This document shows, in pieces, positions 1-8,380 of a stretch of 64,000 nt of DNA. The position numbers were made by a program, and so were the translations under genes. Numbering within the stretch: the stretch's first letter is position 1; the number at the start of each line of letters is the position of its first letter. The stretch is from Noviluteimonas sp052115395 (lineage in GTDB: Bacteria > Pseudomonadota > Gammaproteobacteria > Xanthomonadales > Xanthomonadaceae): assembly GCA_052115395.1 (NCBI GenBank), contig JBFRGO010000002.1. One strand, given 5' to 3'. Below the pieces are notes generated by a model. It was not told the DNA's origin. It made no database searches and saw nothing but the letters and a program-made list of their open reading frames with translations.

Positions 1-192
1 CTGGCTAAACAATTGCTTGTTTGCCATTTGAATTGACTTGTTGCTCTGTTACGAACGTCTGCAAGATGGACAACGTATCCACCCGCCAGACGCCCGCACA
101 AGTCACCTGCGCACACTGTCAAAGATCGTCGGGAGCGGCCTCAGCGCCTTCTCCCTTCCCCCGCCGCACCGAAGTGCCCAAGGGAGCCGCAC
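1..192 (-). promoter_or_regulatory. Transcribed leader of an rRNA operon (16S gene beyond the left edge)
   Basis: No protein gene is convincing here. Read on the minus strand, the stretch follows a good promoter (193-220), contains a boxA-like antitermination element around 113-127 (CTTTGACA on the minus strand) and becomes AT-richer toward position 1. A leader of roughly 200 nt with a boxA just after the promoter is typical of rrn operons in this family, and tyrS is often the gene upstream of an rrn operon in xanthomonads (recalled synteny). The 16S sequence itself is not in the window, so this is inference. The short open frames across it have no recognisable product. Confidence 0.6.
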
Positions 193-220
193 ATCATACA
201 GGCGATCCGAAGAACGTCAA
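193..220 (-). promoter_or_regulatory. Sigma-70 promoter, probable rrn P2
   Basis: On the minus strand a -35 TTGACG (220-215) and a -10 TATGAT (198-193) are separated by 16 bp. Both hexamers match consensus at five of six positions. The orientation points off the left edge of the window, toward the presumed 16S rRNA gene. Confidence 0.65.
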
Positions 221-318
221 CACCTGATGAAGACAAATTTCGTGGAAGCGGGCGGCGATTCAGTGATGTCGTCGCTTGCGGCGAAACCGCTGCCGCACCC
301 GCTCCCGGCGGGCCGCGC

Positions 319-346
319 ATTATGCCGATTCGGCGGAAAGGAGCAA
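319..346 (-). promoter_or_regulatory. Second upstream promoter-like site, possible rrn P1
   Basis: On the minus strand TTGCTC (346-341) and CATAAT (324-319) are spaced by 16 bp, with a run of A just upstream of the -35. It lies between the end of tyrS and the stronger promoter at 193-220. Tandem promoters are usual for rrn operons; this one rests on hexamer matches only. Confidence 0.4.
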
Positions 347-416
347 CTGTTTTTTCGATCGGATTTCGACATTCGATCCGATCCGATCAAATGCCGTGCG
401 CGACCTCACCGAAATC

Positions 417-1628
417 TCAAGGCGCCGCGACCAACCTGACGCGCGCGAAATTGCGCTTGCCGATCGCCAGAACGCCTTCGAAACCCGGCCCGAAGGCCAG
501 CGCTGCATCTTCGACGACCGCGCCATCCACGCGCACCGCGCGTTCCTTCAACTTGCGATTGGCTTCCGAATTACTGGGCGCAAGCCCCGCGGCGACGAGC
601 AACTGCGCGATGCGCAAACCCTCCGCCGGCACCTGCACATCCTGCAGCGGCAATGACGCGACATCGCCTTCGCCACGCACCGCGGCATTCCAACCGGCGA
701 TCGCGATTTCCGCAGCCGCTTCGCCGTGGAATCGCGCGGTCAGTTCGCGCGCAAGCCGCAGCTTCACATCGCGCGGATTCAACGTTCCCGCCGCGACGTC
801 GGCGTTCAGACGCACCGCCTGGACCGCATCGATCTCGAAACTGAGCAACTCGATCCACCGCCACATCAACGCATCGCCGATCTTCATCGTCTTGGTGACC
901 ATGTCGATCGCAGGCTCGTCGATGCCGATGTAGTTGCCCAGCGACTTGCTCATTTTCTGCACGCCATCGAGGCCTTCGAGCAGCGGCATCGTCAACACGA
1001 TCTGCGGTGCCTGCCCGAAATGCTCCTGCAACCCGCGCCCCATCAGCAGATTGAATTTCTGGTCGGTGCCACCGAGCTCGACATCGGCCTTCAAGGCCAC
1101 CGAGTCGTAGCCCTGCACGAGCGGATAGAGGAATTCGTGGATCGAGATCGATTGCTGCGCCGCGTAGCGCTTGGCGAAATCGTCGCGCTCCAGCATGCGC
1201 GCCACGGTGTGCTGCGCCGCGAGCTTGATCATGTCGGCCGCGCCCATCTGCCCGAACCACTCGCTGTTGAACCGCAGCTCGGTGCGCTCGCGATCCAGCA
1301 CCTTGAACACCTGGTCGGCATAGGTACGCGCATTGGCTTCGACGTCTTCGCGCGTCAGCGGCTTGCGGGTGACGTTCTTGCCCGTGGGGTCGCCGATCAT
1401 CCCGGTGAAGTCGCCGATCAGGAAGATCACCTGGTGCCCCAGGTCCTGGAACTGCCGCATCTTGTTGAGCAGGACCGTATGGCCCAGGTGCAAGTCGGGG
1501 GCAGTCGGGTCGAAACCGGCCTTGATGCGCAACGGACGGCCGGCCTTCAGCCGGGCCTCCAGCTCGTCGCGCTTGAGGATTTCGTCGGCGCCGCGGCCGA
1601 TTTGTTCTAGGGCAGCCTGGATCGACAC
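417..1628 (-). CDS. tyrS: Tyrosine--tRNA ligase
   Basis: Charges tRNA-Tyr with tyrosine in the cytosol. The 403-residue protein is of normal length. It has the class I signature HLGH at residues 47-50 and a canonical KMSKS loop at 225-229, which places it in the TyrZ-like subgroup rather than the KFGKS subgroup of E. coli TyrS. The tyrosine and ATP pocket segments (GYDS, GGTDQ) are intact. The C-terminal 65 residues form an S4 RNA-binding domain. The start is GTG at 1628, chosen because the following residues match the family N-terminus; no clear Shine-Dalgarno precedes it. A possible promoter (TTGTTT-17-TACCTT, 1705-1677) lies in the 183-bp gap shared with the divergent peptidase gene. Downstream it runs toward the rRNA leader. 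Confidence 0.97.
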   Translation of the reverse strand: MSIQAALEQIGRGADEILKRDELEARLKAGRPLRIKAGFDPTAPDLHLGHTVLLNKMRQFQDLGHQVIFLIGDFTGMIGDPTGKNVTRKPLTREDVEANARTYADQVFKVLDRERTELRFNSEWFGQMGAADMIKLAAQHTVARMLERDDFAKRYAAQQSISIHEFLYPLVQGYDSVALKADVELGGTDQKFNLLMGRGLQEHFGQAPQIVLTMPLLEGLDGVQKMSKSLGNYIGIDEPAIDMVTKTMKIGDALMWRWIELLSFEIDAVQAVRLNADVAAGTLNPRDVKLRLARELTARFHGEAAAEIAIAGWNAAVRGEGDVASLPLQDVQVPAEGLRIAQLLVAAGLAPSNSEANRKLKERAVRVDGAVVEDAALAFGPGFEGVLAIGKRNFARVRLVAAP

Positions 1629-1727
1629 AAAGATGAACTCGATGAGGGTTGTTACGAATCCGTGACCCGGATCGTGAAGGTAGCGTTAAAGCGGGGTTAA
1701 AACAAAAACCCCATCCCACTCAAGGGT

Positions 1728-1756
1728 TTGACGCAGGTTTCTAGCGTGTCTATGGT
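1728..1756 (+). promoter_or_regulatory. Sigma-70 promoter of the M23 peptidase gene
   Basis: TTGACG (1728-1733) and TATGGT (1751-1756) are separated by 17 bp and lie 56 bp upstream of the ATG at 1812. Because the TTG at 1728 is part of this -35 hexamer, the 28-codon upstream extension of the reading frame is unlikely to be translated. Confidence 0.6.
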
Positions 1757-1811
1757 AGCGCCGTTACGCGCAGCTCACGGCGCGCTAACTGGTTTTCGAA
1801 GGGGAAGCACC

Positions 1812-3233
1812 ATGGGCAAATCCGGAATCGACAAGGCACGCCGCGCACGGCTCGACATCCTGCGCGAAGCGGCGCTGCACCGCCATGTCGCCGCGCGCCT
1901 GCCGGCCGGCTTCAGCGGCCGCTGGACCCGTCGCCAGTGGGCCCATGTCAGCCTGTTCGCCACGCTGGCCGTGCTGGTCGCCGCCATCGTCCCCGGTTTC
2001 TCCGATTCGCGCCACGCCGGCGGCCCGTCGCCGACGCAGGCCCGCACCACCCTCGCCCTGTCGCTGCCGCCGCTGTCCATGGCGCGGTTGCATGGCCAGG
2101 CCGGCGACAGCTGGCAGATCGTCCGCGTCGAACGCGGCCAGACCCTCGGCAGCCTGTTCGACGACATGGACGTGCCCGCGTCCACCATGCACCAGTTGCT
2201 CGAGCAGCCCGGCGCCAAGCAGGCGCTCACGCGCATGAAGCCGGGCACCGAGCTCGCCTTCGACCTGCCCGTCGGCGGCCAGCTGCGCGCGTTCCGCTAC
2301 GACCGCGACGAAACCCATCGCGTCGAATACCGCATCGACGGCGACAAGGTCAGCGAGAAAGTCATCGAGCGCCCGACCGAATCGCGTACCGTCGTCATCA
2401 GCGGCAACGTCGGCAAGTCCCTGTTCCATTCGGCGCGCAAGCTCGGCCTGTCGGGCAGCGCGATCACCACGCTCACCGACGACATCTTCAAGTACGACAT
2501 CGACTTCAACGAAGACGTCGCGTCCACCGACCGCTTCAGCGTCGTGGTCGAGCAGGTCTGGCGCGATGGCGAGCTGATCCGCACCGGCCCGGTGCAGGCC
2601 GCGACCTTCACCGTCGGCGGCAAGCTGCATTCGGGTTTCCGCTTCGAGCGCAACGGCAAGTCGGAATACTTCACCGCCGACGGCCGCCCGCTGAAGAAGA
2701 GCTTCATCCGCATGCCGATTCCGTATGCGCGCCTGACCTCAACCTTCGGTTCGCGGCGCCATCCGGTGCTCGGCACCGTGCGCCAGCACCAGGGCGTCGA
2801 TTACGGCGCGTCCACCGGCACGCCGATCATGGCCGCGGGCGATGCGCGCGTGCAGTTCGCCGGCTGGAAGGGCGGTTACGGCCGCGCGGTGATCCTCGAC
2901 CACGGCCGCGGTTACACCACGCTGTACGGCCACATGTCGCGCTTCGGCGACATCAAGGTCGGCCAGCGCATCCCGCAGGGCAAGGTGATCGGCTACGTCG
3001 GCATGACCGGCCTGGCCACCGGCCCGCACCTGCATTACGAATTCCGCATCAACGGCGTGCACCGCAATCCGCTCTCGGTGACGATGCCGCCCCCCGAACC
3101 GCTCAACGGCGCCGCGCTCGCGCAGTTCCGTGCGCAGACCTCCAATGCGCTGGCGCGCATCCAGAGCGTGGAGAAGGTGATCTACGCCGACGCCGGCGAA
3201 ACGCCGAAGCCGGTCAAGAACAAGAAGGCCTGA
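1812..3233 (+). CDS. M23-family murein endopeptidase, MepM-like
   Basis: A membrane-anchored peptidoglycan hydrolase, presumably cutting cross-linking stem peptides in the periplasm. Of 473 residues, 1-43 are cytoplasmic and basic, and 44-63 form one membrane segment. Residues about 100-155 form a LysM/OapA-like domain (VERGQTLGSLF) and about 160-300 a linker domain. Residues 305-420 form the LytM catalytic domain, with HQGVD giving zinc ligands H326 and D330, LYGH giving H374, and HLH at 406-408. The active-site set is complete. ATG 1812 is preceded by GGGGAAG and by a promoter at 1728-1756. The gene lies 7 bp upstream of anmK, which also handles cell-wall sugar, so the pair may be one wall-turnover operon (inference). 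A MepM/YebA assignment fits best, but other M23 paralogues are possible. Confidence 0.93.
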   Translation: MGKSGIDKARRARLDILREAALHRHVAARLPAGFSGRWTRRQWAHVSLFATLAVLVAAIVPGFSDSRHAGGPSPTQARTTLALSLPPLSMARLHGQAGDSWQIVRVERGQTLGSLFDDMDVPASTMHQLLEQPGAKQALTRMKPGTELAFDLPVGGQLRAFRYDRDETHRVEYRIDGDKVSEKVIERPTESRTVVISGNVGKSLFHSARKLGLSGSAITTLTDDIFKYDIDFNEDVASTDRFSVVVEQVWRDGELIRTGPVQAATFTVGGKLHSGFRFERNGKSEYFTADGRPLKKSFIRMPIPYARLTSTFGSRRHPVLGTVRQHQGVDYGASTGTPIMAAGDARVQFAGWKGGYGRAVILDHGRGYTTLYGHMSRFGDIKVGQRIPQGKVIGYVGMTGLATGPHLHYEFRINGVHRNPLSVTMPPPEPLNGAALAQFRAQTSNALARIQSVEKVIYADAGETPKPVKNKKA

Positions 3234-3240
3234 CGTTCGC

Positions 3241-4368
3241 GTGGAAACACGCGACGCACGTCCAACCGACGGTGAACTCCACCTCGGCCTGATCTCGGGA
3301 ACGAGCGCCGATGGCATCGATGCCGCGCTCGTCCGCTTCGAAGGCGCCCACTGCAACCTGGTCCACGGCGAAACCTTTTCCTGGGATCCGCACTTGCGCG
3401 CGCGCCTGGTGGCGCTGGGCCAGGGCGGCGATGCGCGATCGCTCGACGAAATCGGCATGCTCGACGTGCAGGTCGCGCAAGCCTTCGCCGATGCCGCGTT
3501 GCGCTTGATCGAAGCTGCGCGCCTGACGCCGGGCGACGTGCGTTCGATCGGTTCGCACGGGCAGACGATCCGCCATCGCCCCGCGGCCGCGCATCCGTTC
3601 ACCTGGCAAATCGGCGATGGCAATGTCATCGCCGAGCGCACGGGCATCGACACCGTCGCCGACTTCCGCCGCCGCGACCTCGCCGCCGGCGGCCAGGGTG
3701 CGCCGCTGGTGCCCGCCTTCCACGCAGCGCTCCTGCACGATGCGAATGAAGCGCGCGCCGTACTCAACCTCGGCGGCATCGCGAACTTCACCTTGCTGCC
3801 CGCGAAGGGCGAGGTGCGCGGCTTCGACACCGGTCCCGCCAACGCCTTGATGGACGCGTGGTGCGAACAACACCACGGCACGCCCTTCGATGCGCACGGC
3901 GCATTCGCCGCAAGCGGCCGCGTCGACGACGCGCTGCTCCAACGCCTGCTCGCCGAACCGTGGTTCACGCTGCCGCCGCCGAAAAGCAGCGGCCGCGAAC
4001 ACTTCCATCTCGACTGGGTCCGCACGCAACTGCGCGGCGGTGAAGCACCGGAAGACGTGCAGGCCACCTTGCTCGAACTCACCGCGCGCACGGTCGCCGA
4101 TGCATTGCGCGCGTACCAGCCGGACACGCGTCGCGTGCTCGTCTGCGGCGGCGGCGTGCACAACCCGGTGTTGCTGGCGCGCATCGCCGCGCAGTTGCCG
4201 GGCGTGCGCGTGGAATCGACGGCCCTCTACGGGCTCGATCCGGATTTCGTCGAAGCGATGGCCTTCGCATGGCTCGCGCGCGAAACGCTGGCCGGGCGCC
4301 CCGGCAACGTGCCGGCGGTGACCGGCGCGCGCGGTCCGCGCGTGCTGGGTGTGCTCTACCCGCGCTGA
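3241..4368 (+). CDS. anmK: Anhydro-N-acetylmuramic acid kinase
   Basis: Converts 1,6-anhydro-MurNAc recovered from murein turnover into MurNAc-6-phosphate, using ATP in the cytosol. The 375 residues match the family length. The N-terminal nucleotide-binding motif SGTSADGID is present near residue 20. Further family features are GSHGQTIRH, the GGIANFT segment and the GFDTGPANALMD segment near residue 200, and CGGGVHN near 305. The start is GTG at 3241, 7 bp after the peptidase stop; no internal ATG fits the family N-terminus. It sits between a murein endopeptidase and, 390 bp downstream on the other strand, an AmpG-like muropeptide permease. The three could cover cutting, import and phosphorylation of wall fragments. 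Confidence 0.96.
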   Translation: METRDARPTDGELHLGLISGTSADGIDAALVRFEGAHCNLVHGETFSWDPHLRARLVALGQGGDARSLDEIGMLDVQVAQAFADAALRLIEAARLTPGDVRSIGSHGQTIRHRPAAAHPFTWQIGDGNVIAERTGIDTVADFRRRDLAAGGQGAPLVPAFHAALLHDANEARAVLNLGGIANFTLLPAKGEVRGFDTGPANALMDAWCEQHHGTPFDAHGAFAASGRVDDALLQRLLAEPWFTLPPPKSSGREHFHLDWVRTQLRGGEAPEDVQATLLELTARTVADALRAYQPDTRRVLVCGGGVHNPVLLARIAAQLPGVRVESTALYGLDPDFVEAMAFAWLARETLAGRPGNVPAVTGARGPRVLGVLYPR

Positions 4369-4379
4369 TCAGCCCGACG

Positions 4380-4676
4380 CTAGAGGTCTTCGACCCAGCG
4401 ATCGAGGATGTGCGTCGGCGCCGGCGGTTCGGGCGCACGGCCGATCAGCCCGAAGCCCTGGTCGCTCGCCACGCCTTCCATCGCCGCGATCGCCTGTTCC
4501 AGCGCGGTCGATTCGCGATCGTTGAAGTGCACGTGCAGGCCTTGCTCGCAGGCCATCAGCCCGCGCTGCAGCAGGTTCTCGAGCGTGACGTGCATGCTCC
4601 AGCCGCGCGCATCGGCCAATCGCTTGATGCGATCGGCCATGTTCGGATCGATGTCGCGCAATACCAGGTCGGTCAT
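4380..4676 (-). CDS. Small ribbon-helix-helix (FitA-like) protein
   Basis: The protein has 98 residues. Its N-terminal 40 (TDLVLRDIDPNMADRIKRLA onward) look like the ribbon-helix-helix DNA-binding fold seen in FitA-type antitoxins: a short beta strand, then two helices with a conserved Leu-rich pattern. The C-terminal half is acidic and has no recognised domain; in FitA-type antitoxins this part wraps the toxin. No PIN-domain toxin gene adjoins it: the neighbours are anmK (convergent) and an MFS permease. ATG 4676 is chosen over the frame start at 4715 because GGAGG lies 5 nt upstream of it. It may be an orphan regulator or a former antitoxin. Target unknown. Confidence 0.7.
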   Translation of the reverse strand: MTDLVLRDIDPNMADRIKRLADARGWSMHVTLENLLQRGLMACEQGLHVHFNDRESTALEQAIAAMEGVASDQGFGLIGRAPEPPAPTHILDRWVEDL

Positions 4677-4758
4677 GCGGCCTCCATCCAACCCCAACGT
4701 GAAACCGGGTGGCAACGGGCCGGATCATGCCCCGATGCCGTCACCCGGACAACGGGGC

Positions 4759-6057
4759 TCAGCGGTCGGTCGGGACGTCGATGTGGCGGAACCGGGGCCA
4801 GAGGTAGAGGAACAGCAGCGTGGCGGGCAGGACGGCCAGGGTCGCGATGATGAAGTACGTGCCGTAACTCGTGGCTTCCACGATGCCGCCCGCGAACACA
4901 CCCAGCACCTTGCCCGGCAGGTTCACCATCGAGCTGAGCAGTGCGTATTGCGTGGCGGTGTGCTGCCTGTTCACCAGGGCCGAGAGGAAGGCGACCGCCG
5001 CGGTGCCGAGGAAGCCGAGCGTGATGTTCTCCGCCGAGATCACCAGCGTCAGCGCGGGAATGCTGCCCGGATGCCCGATCAACCACACGTACAACAGGTT
5101 GCACGAGGCGCACAGCACGATGGACGCGAGCAGCGGCTTGCGCACGCCCCAGCGCGCGATCGCCATGCCGCCGAGGAACACGCCGATGATCCCCATCCAG
5201 ATGCCGTAGATCTTCGTGACCGCGCCGATCTGCGTCTTGGTGAACTCCAGCGACAGGTAGAACGGGCTCATGATGCCGCCGACGAGCGCCTGTTCCGGAA
5301 TCTTGAACAACAGGATGAAGGCCAGCGTCAGCAGCGCGGTCTGCGCGCCGTAGCGGCGGAAGAAATCCACGAAGGGTTCGACGACGCTTTCGCGCATCGC
5401 TTCGTTCCAGTCCGCCGGGCGTTTGCGCAACACCTCCGGCTCGCGCGCAATCAGCGTGACCACCACCGGCAGCAACATCAGGGCCGCCAGCAACTGGTAC
5501 ACCGCGCTCCACGGCATGTGGTCGGCCATGAACAACGCGAATGCGCCGGTCACGATCAACGCGATGCGGTAACCGAGCGAATACGTCGCGACCAGCGCGC
5601 CCTGCACCGAGGGTTCGCCGATTTCGATGCGGTAGGCATCGACCGCGATGTCCTGCGTCGCGCCGGCGAACGCCACGATCAGCGTGAACACGACGAAGAC
5701 GCCCAGCGATGCGGGCGTGGCCCATGCCATCCCGAGCAAGCCCGCGATGACGGCCAATTGCGCGAACAGCAACCACCCGCGGCGTTGCCCGAGCCGCACG
5801 AACAGCGGCAGGCGCCAATGGTCCAGCAGCGGCGCCCACAGGAATTTCAGCGCGTAGGTCATGCCCGCGCTGGCGATCACCGTGATCTCCTTGAGCACGA
5901 TGTCGTTTTCCTTGAGCCAGTACGCCAGCGTGCCGGCGACCAGCAGGAACGGCAGGCCCGAGGCGAACCCGAAGAAGAACATCGTCCACGCCGCGGGTTG
6001 GGTGAACGCTTTCCAGACGGAGGGCTTCGCGGGCTTCGCGCCGGGCGCGGCACTCAC
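4759..6057 (-). CDS. ampG: AmpG-like muropeptide permease (MFS)
   Basis: A hydrophobic 432-residue protein of the major facilitator superfamily, placed in the inner membrane with about 12 to 14 membrane segments. The N-terminal part (FASGLPFLLVAGTLAYWL), the segment GATQDIAVDAYRIE and the later ISAENIT segment are characteristic of AmpG. AmpG imports GlcNAc-anhydroMurNAc peptides for recycling. The start is GTG at 6057, overlapping the stop of the exonuclease III gene as GTGA, so the two are translationally coupled. The reading frame continues far upstream on the minus strand, but that part is the shadow of the exonuclease gene. Presence of anmK nearby supports muropeptide recycling; substrate is otherwise inferred from family. 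Confidence 0.9.
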   Translation of the reverse strand: MSAAPGAKPAKPSVWKAFTQPAAWTMFFFGFASGLPFLLVAGTLAYWLKENDIVLKEITVIASAGMTYALKFLWAPLLDHWRLPLFVRLGQRRGWLLFAQLAVIAGLLGMAWATPASLGVFVVFTLIVAFAGATQDIAVDAYRIEIGEPSVQGALVATYSLGYRIALIVTGAFALFMADHMPWSAVYQLLAALMLLPVVVTLIAREPEVLRKRPADWNEAMRESVVEPFVDFFRRYGAQTALLTLAFILLFKIPEQALVGGIMSPFYLSLEFTKTQIGAVTKIYGIWMGIIGVFLGGMAIARWGVRKPLLASIVLCASCNLLYVWLIGHPGSIPALTLVISAENITLGFLGTAAVAFLSALVNRQHTATQYALLSSMVNLPGKVLGVFAGGIVEATSYGTYFIIATLAVLPATLLFLYLWPRFRHIDVPTDR

Positions 6058-6827
6058 AGTTTGTAATCCACGACGAACGGCGCGTGGTCGGAAAAACGCG
6101 GCGTCGGGTGGATCTCGCATCCCTTGAGCTTGTCGCGCAGGGAGGGCGTGCAGAACTGGTAGTCGATGCGCCACCCGACGTTCTTCGCGCGCGCCGCGCC
6201 GCGGTTGCTCCACCAGGTGTAGTCCTGGCCTTCGCTGTGCAGCGCGCGGTACGCATCGACCCAACCGGTGTCGTCGGCGCACATGCCGTTGAGCCAGTCG
6301 CGCTCGCGCGGCAGGCAGCCGGAGTTCTTCTGGTTCGACTTCCAGTTCTTGATGTCCAGCTCGCTGCGCACGATGTTCCAGTCGCCGCACAGCACGTAGT
6401 CGCGGCCGCTGTGCAGCCAGTGGTGGAGGATCGGCCGCAGCCATTCCATCACTTCGAACTTGAAGCCCTGCCGCAATTCGCCCGACGAGCCCGACGGGAT
6501 GTAGAACGACACCACGCTCAGGTTGCCGAAACGGGCTTCGATGTAGCGGCCTTCGTCGTCGAACGGCGCCCAACCCAGGTTGGTGCGGACCTCGTCGGGT
6601 TGGCGCTTGCTGTAGATCGCCACGCCGCTGTAGCCCTTCTTCGTCGTCGCGTCGCGGAACCAGGCCTTGTAGCCCTTCGGCAGGAATTCGGGGCCGGAGA
6701 CCTGGTGCTCCTGCGCCTTGGTTTCCTGCAGGCAGAGGACGTCGGCGCGCTGGTCGTTGAACCAGTCGAAGAACCCCTTGCCCGCCGCTGAGCGGACGCC
6801 GTTGGCGTTGAAGCTGACAATGCGCAA
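6054..6827 (-). CDS. xth: Exodeoxyribonuclease III
   Basis: A DNA repair enzyme: 3'-5' exonuclease, 3'-phosphatase and AP endonuclease. The 257 residues form one endonuclease/exonuclease/phosphatase domain. Visible family motifs are SFNANGVRSA at the start (Asn metal ligand), LQETKAQ (Glu ligand), YSGVAIYSK, LCGDWNIVRSELD and the C-terminal FSDHAPFVVDY with the catalytic Asp-His pair. ATG 6827 fits the usual family N-terminus exactly. It is the first gene of a two-gene unit with the AmpG-like permease and is divergent from pyrE across a 118-bp gap. Some Xth enzymes of this branch act mainly as AP endonucleases; the balance of activities cannot be read from sequence. Confidence 0.96.
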   Translation of the reverse strand: MRIVSFNANGVRSAAGKGFFDWFNDQRADVLCLQETKAQEHQVSGPEFLPKGYKAWFRDATTKKGYSGVAIYSKRQPDEVRTNLGWAPFDDEGRYIEARFGNLSVVSFYIPSGSSGELRQGFKFEVMEWLRPILHHWLHSGRDYVLCGDWNIVRSELDIKNWKSNQKNSGCLPRERDWLNGMCADDTGWVDAYRALHSEGQDYTWWSNRGAARAKNVGWRIDYQFCTPSLRDKLKGCEIHPTPRFSDHAPFVVDYKL

Positions 6828-6945
6828 ATCGCGAGATCCGTTCTCGGGTGCAGCGCCAAGCCTAGCCCATCCGCGCGCGCCGACGGACCCACCCCGCGCC
6901 GGGCCTTATCATTGCCTTCATCCGCCCAACGCCCGACGGCCCCAC

Positions 6946-7605
6946 GTGACCGACCACCGCGCCCGCTTTCTCACACTCGCGCTGCGTGCGCAGGCCCTGC
7001 GCTTCGGCGCGTTCACGCTCAAGTCCGGCCGCGAAAGCCCGTACTTCTTCAACGCCGGCCGCTTCGATTCGGGCGCGGCGCTGGCCGAGGTGGCCACGTG
7101 CTACGCCGATGCGGTGGACGCCGCCGGCGTGGGGTTCGACGTCCTTTTCGGGCCGGCCTACAAAGGCATCCCGCTGGCGACCGCCCTGGCCTGCGAATAC
7201 GCCCGCCGCGGCCGCGACCTGCCGCTGTCCTTCAACCGCAAGGAAGCCAAGGCGCATGGCGAGGGCGGCCTGCTGATCGGCGCACCGCTGGCCGGCAAAC
7301 GCGTACTGATCATCGACGACGTGATCACCGCCGGCACCGCGATCCGCGAGGCGCTCGGCATCATCCGCGATGTCGGCGGCATCCCGGCCGGCATCGTGAT
7401 CGCGCTCGACCGCCAGGAGCGCGCGAGCGAAGCGCATGCGCAGTCCGCCGCGCAGGCCGTGGCCGATGAACACGCCCTGCCGGTCGTGGCCGTGGCGACG
7501 CTGGCCGACCTGCTTGCGTTTGCCGGCGAAAGCGCCGACCTTGTGGACCACCGCGATGCCCTGCTCGCCTACCGCGCGCGTTACGGCATCGCCACCGCGC
7601 CGTAA
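6946..7605 (+). CDS. pyrE: Orotate phosphoribosyltransferase
   Basis: Joins orotate to PRPP to make OMP in de novo pyrimidine synthesis. The protein has 219 residues, the normal size. Family features are the N-terminal FTLKSGRESPYFFNAG segment (residues 23-38), GPAYKGIPLA (69-78), the flexible RKEAKAHGEGG loop near 98-108 carrying catalytic Lys and His, and the PRPP-binding signature VLIIDDVITAGTAI (120-133). The start is GTG at 6946; upstream in-frame codons are shadows of the exonuclease gene. A TATCAT -10-like hexamer lies at 6906-6911, without an obvious -35. The next gene, a DUF4124 protein, starts 40 bp after its stop. Confidence 0.97.
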   Translation: MTDHRARFLTLALRAQALRFGAFTLKSGRESPYFFNAGRFDSGAALAEVATCYADAVDAAGVGFDVLFGPAYKGIPLATALACEYARRGRDLPLSFNRKEAKAHGEGGLLIGAPLAGKRVLIIDDVITAGTAIREALGIIRDVGGIPAGIVIALDRQERASEAHAQSAAQAVADEHALPVVAVATLADLLAFAGESADLVDHRDALLAYRARYGIATAP

Positions 7606-7645
7606 GATGGCGCCCGGGGACGAACGCAGAACAGGGGCTGCGACC

Positions 7646-8368
7646 ATGCCTTCCAGCAAGACGCTCACCACCGCCACGTTGTTGCTCGCGCCGCTGCTTG
7701 CGCTCGCGTTGCTGCCCACCGATGCGCACGCGCAACGGCGCGGCGCACCGCCGCCGAAGAACAAAAAACTCTATTGCTGGGAAGAAAACGGCGCGAAGGT
7801 CTGCGGCGATGCGCTGCCGGCCGAAGCCGCCGGCGTTCGCCGCACGGAGTTCAATGCTTCCGGCCGCCATACCGGCGATGTCGATCGCGCGATGACGCCC
7901 GAAGAACGCGCCGCTTACGAGGCCGGCATCGCCGCCGACAAGGCGCGCGCCGAAACCGAGGAAGCCCGCGCCCGTCGCGAAATGGCGATGGCCGAGTCGT
8001 ACGAAACCGAAGACGACCTGCGCAAATCTTTCCAGGAGCGCATCGACCTGGTCGAGGAATCCTTGAAGGCCTCGGAGCTGGGCGTCATCGGTTTGCGCCA
8101 GAGCCTGGTCGCGCTGCTGCGGCAGGCGGGCGAGAACGAACTCGCCGGCAAGCCGGTCTCGCCGGTCGCGCGCACCAACATCCACACGCAGCATGCCGAA
8201 CTGCGCCGCCGCGAGCGCCTGTTCGCGCAGCAGCGCGTGCAGCGCGCGAGCCTGGACGAAGAACTCGATTCGGTCCTGACGCGCTATCGCGAAATCAAGC
8301 AGGGCCAGCAGGCGAAGAAAGACGCCGCCGCTTCGCCCGCCGCGCAGCCGCCCGCGACGGGCGGCTGA
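7646..8368 (+). CDS. Exported DUF4124-type protein with coiled coil
   Basis: Function unknown. The 240-residue product begins with a clear signal peptide (hydrophobic residues about 8-24, then Ala-His-Ala-Gln) and is predicted periplasmic. Residues about 35-75, with a Cys-Trp motif (LYCWEENG) and VCGD, resemble the DUF4124 domain found in many secreted Xanthomonadaceae proteins. Residues about 85-215 are charged, rich in Glu, Arg and Ala, and probably form long coiled-coil helices. The C-terminus is a low-complexity Ala/Pro tail. ATG 7646 gives the signal peptide directly. The two Cys may pair. It follows pyrE, but no functional link is evident. Confidence 0.8.
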   Translation: MPSSKTLTTATLLLAPLLALALLPTDAHAQRRGAPPPKNKKLYCWEENGAKVCGDALPAEAAGVRRTEFNASGRHTGDVDRAMTPEERAAYEAGIAADKARAETEEARARREMAMAESYETEDDLRKSFQERIDLVEESLKASELGVIGLRQSLVALLRQAGENELAGKPVSPVARTNIHTQHAELRRRERLFAQQRVQRASLDEELDSVLTRYREIKQGQQAKKDAAASPAAQPPATGG

Positions 8369-8380
8369 TCCGGCCAGGCT

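Noticed and set aside
44..60. TTGCTCTGTTACGAA as a boxA on the plus strand
   Set aside because: There is no rRNA gene to its right; the minus-strand CTTTGACA element fits the promoter direction better.
356..390. Inverted repeat of GATCCGAT/ATCGGATC near the end of tyrS as a terminator
   Set aside because: The T-run lies on the wrong side for minus-strand transcription, and the repeat looks like simple GATCG reiteration.
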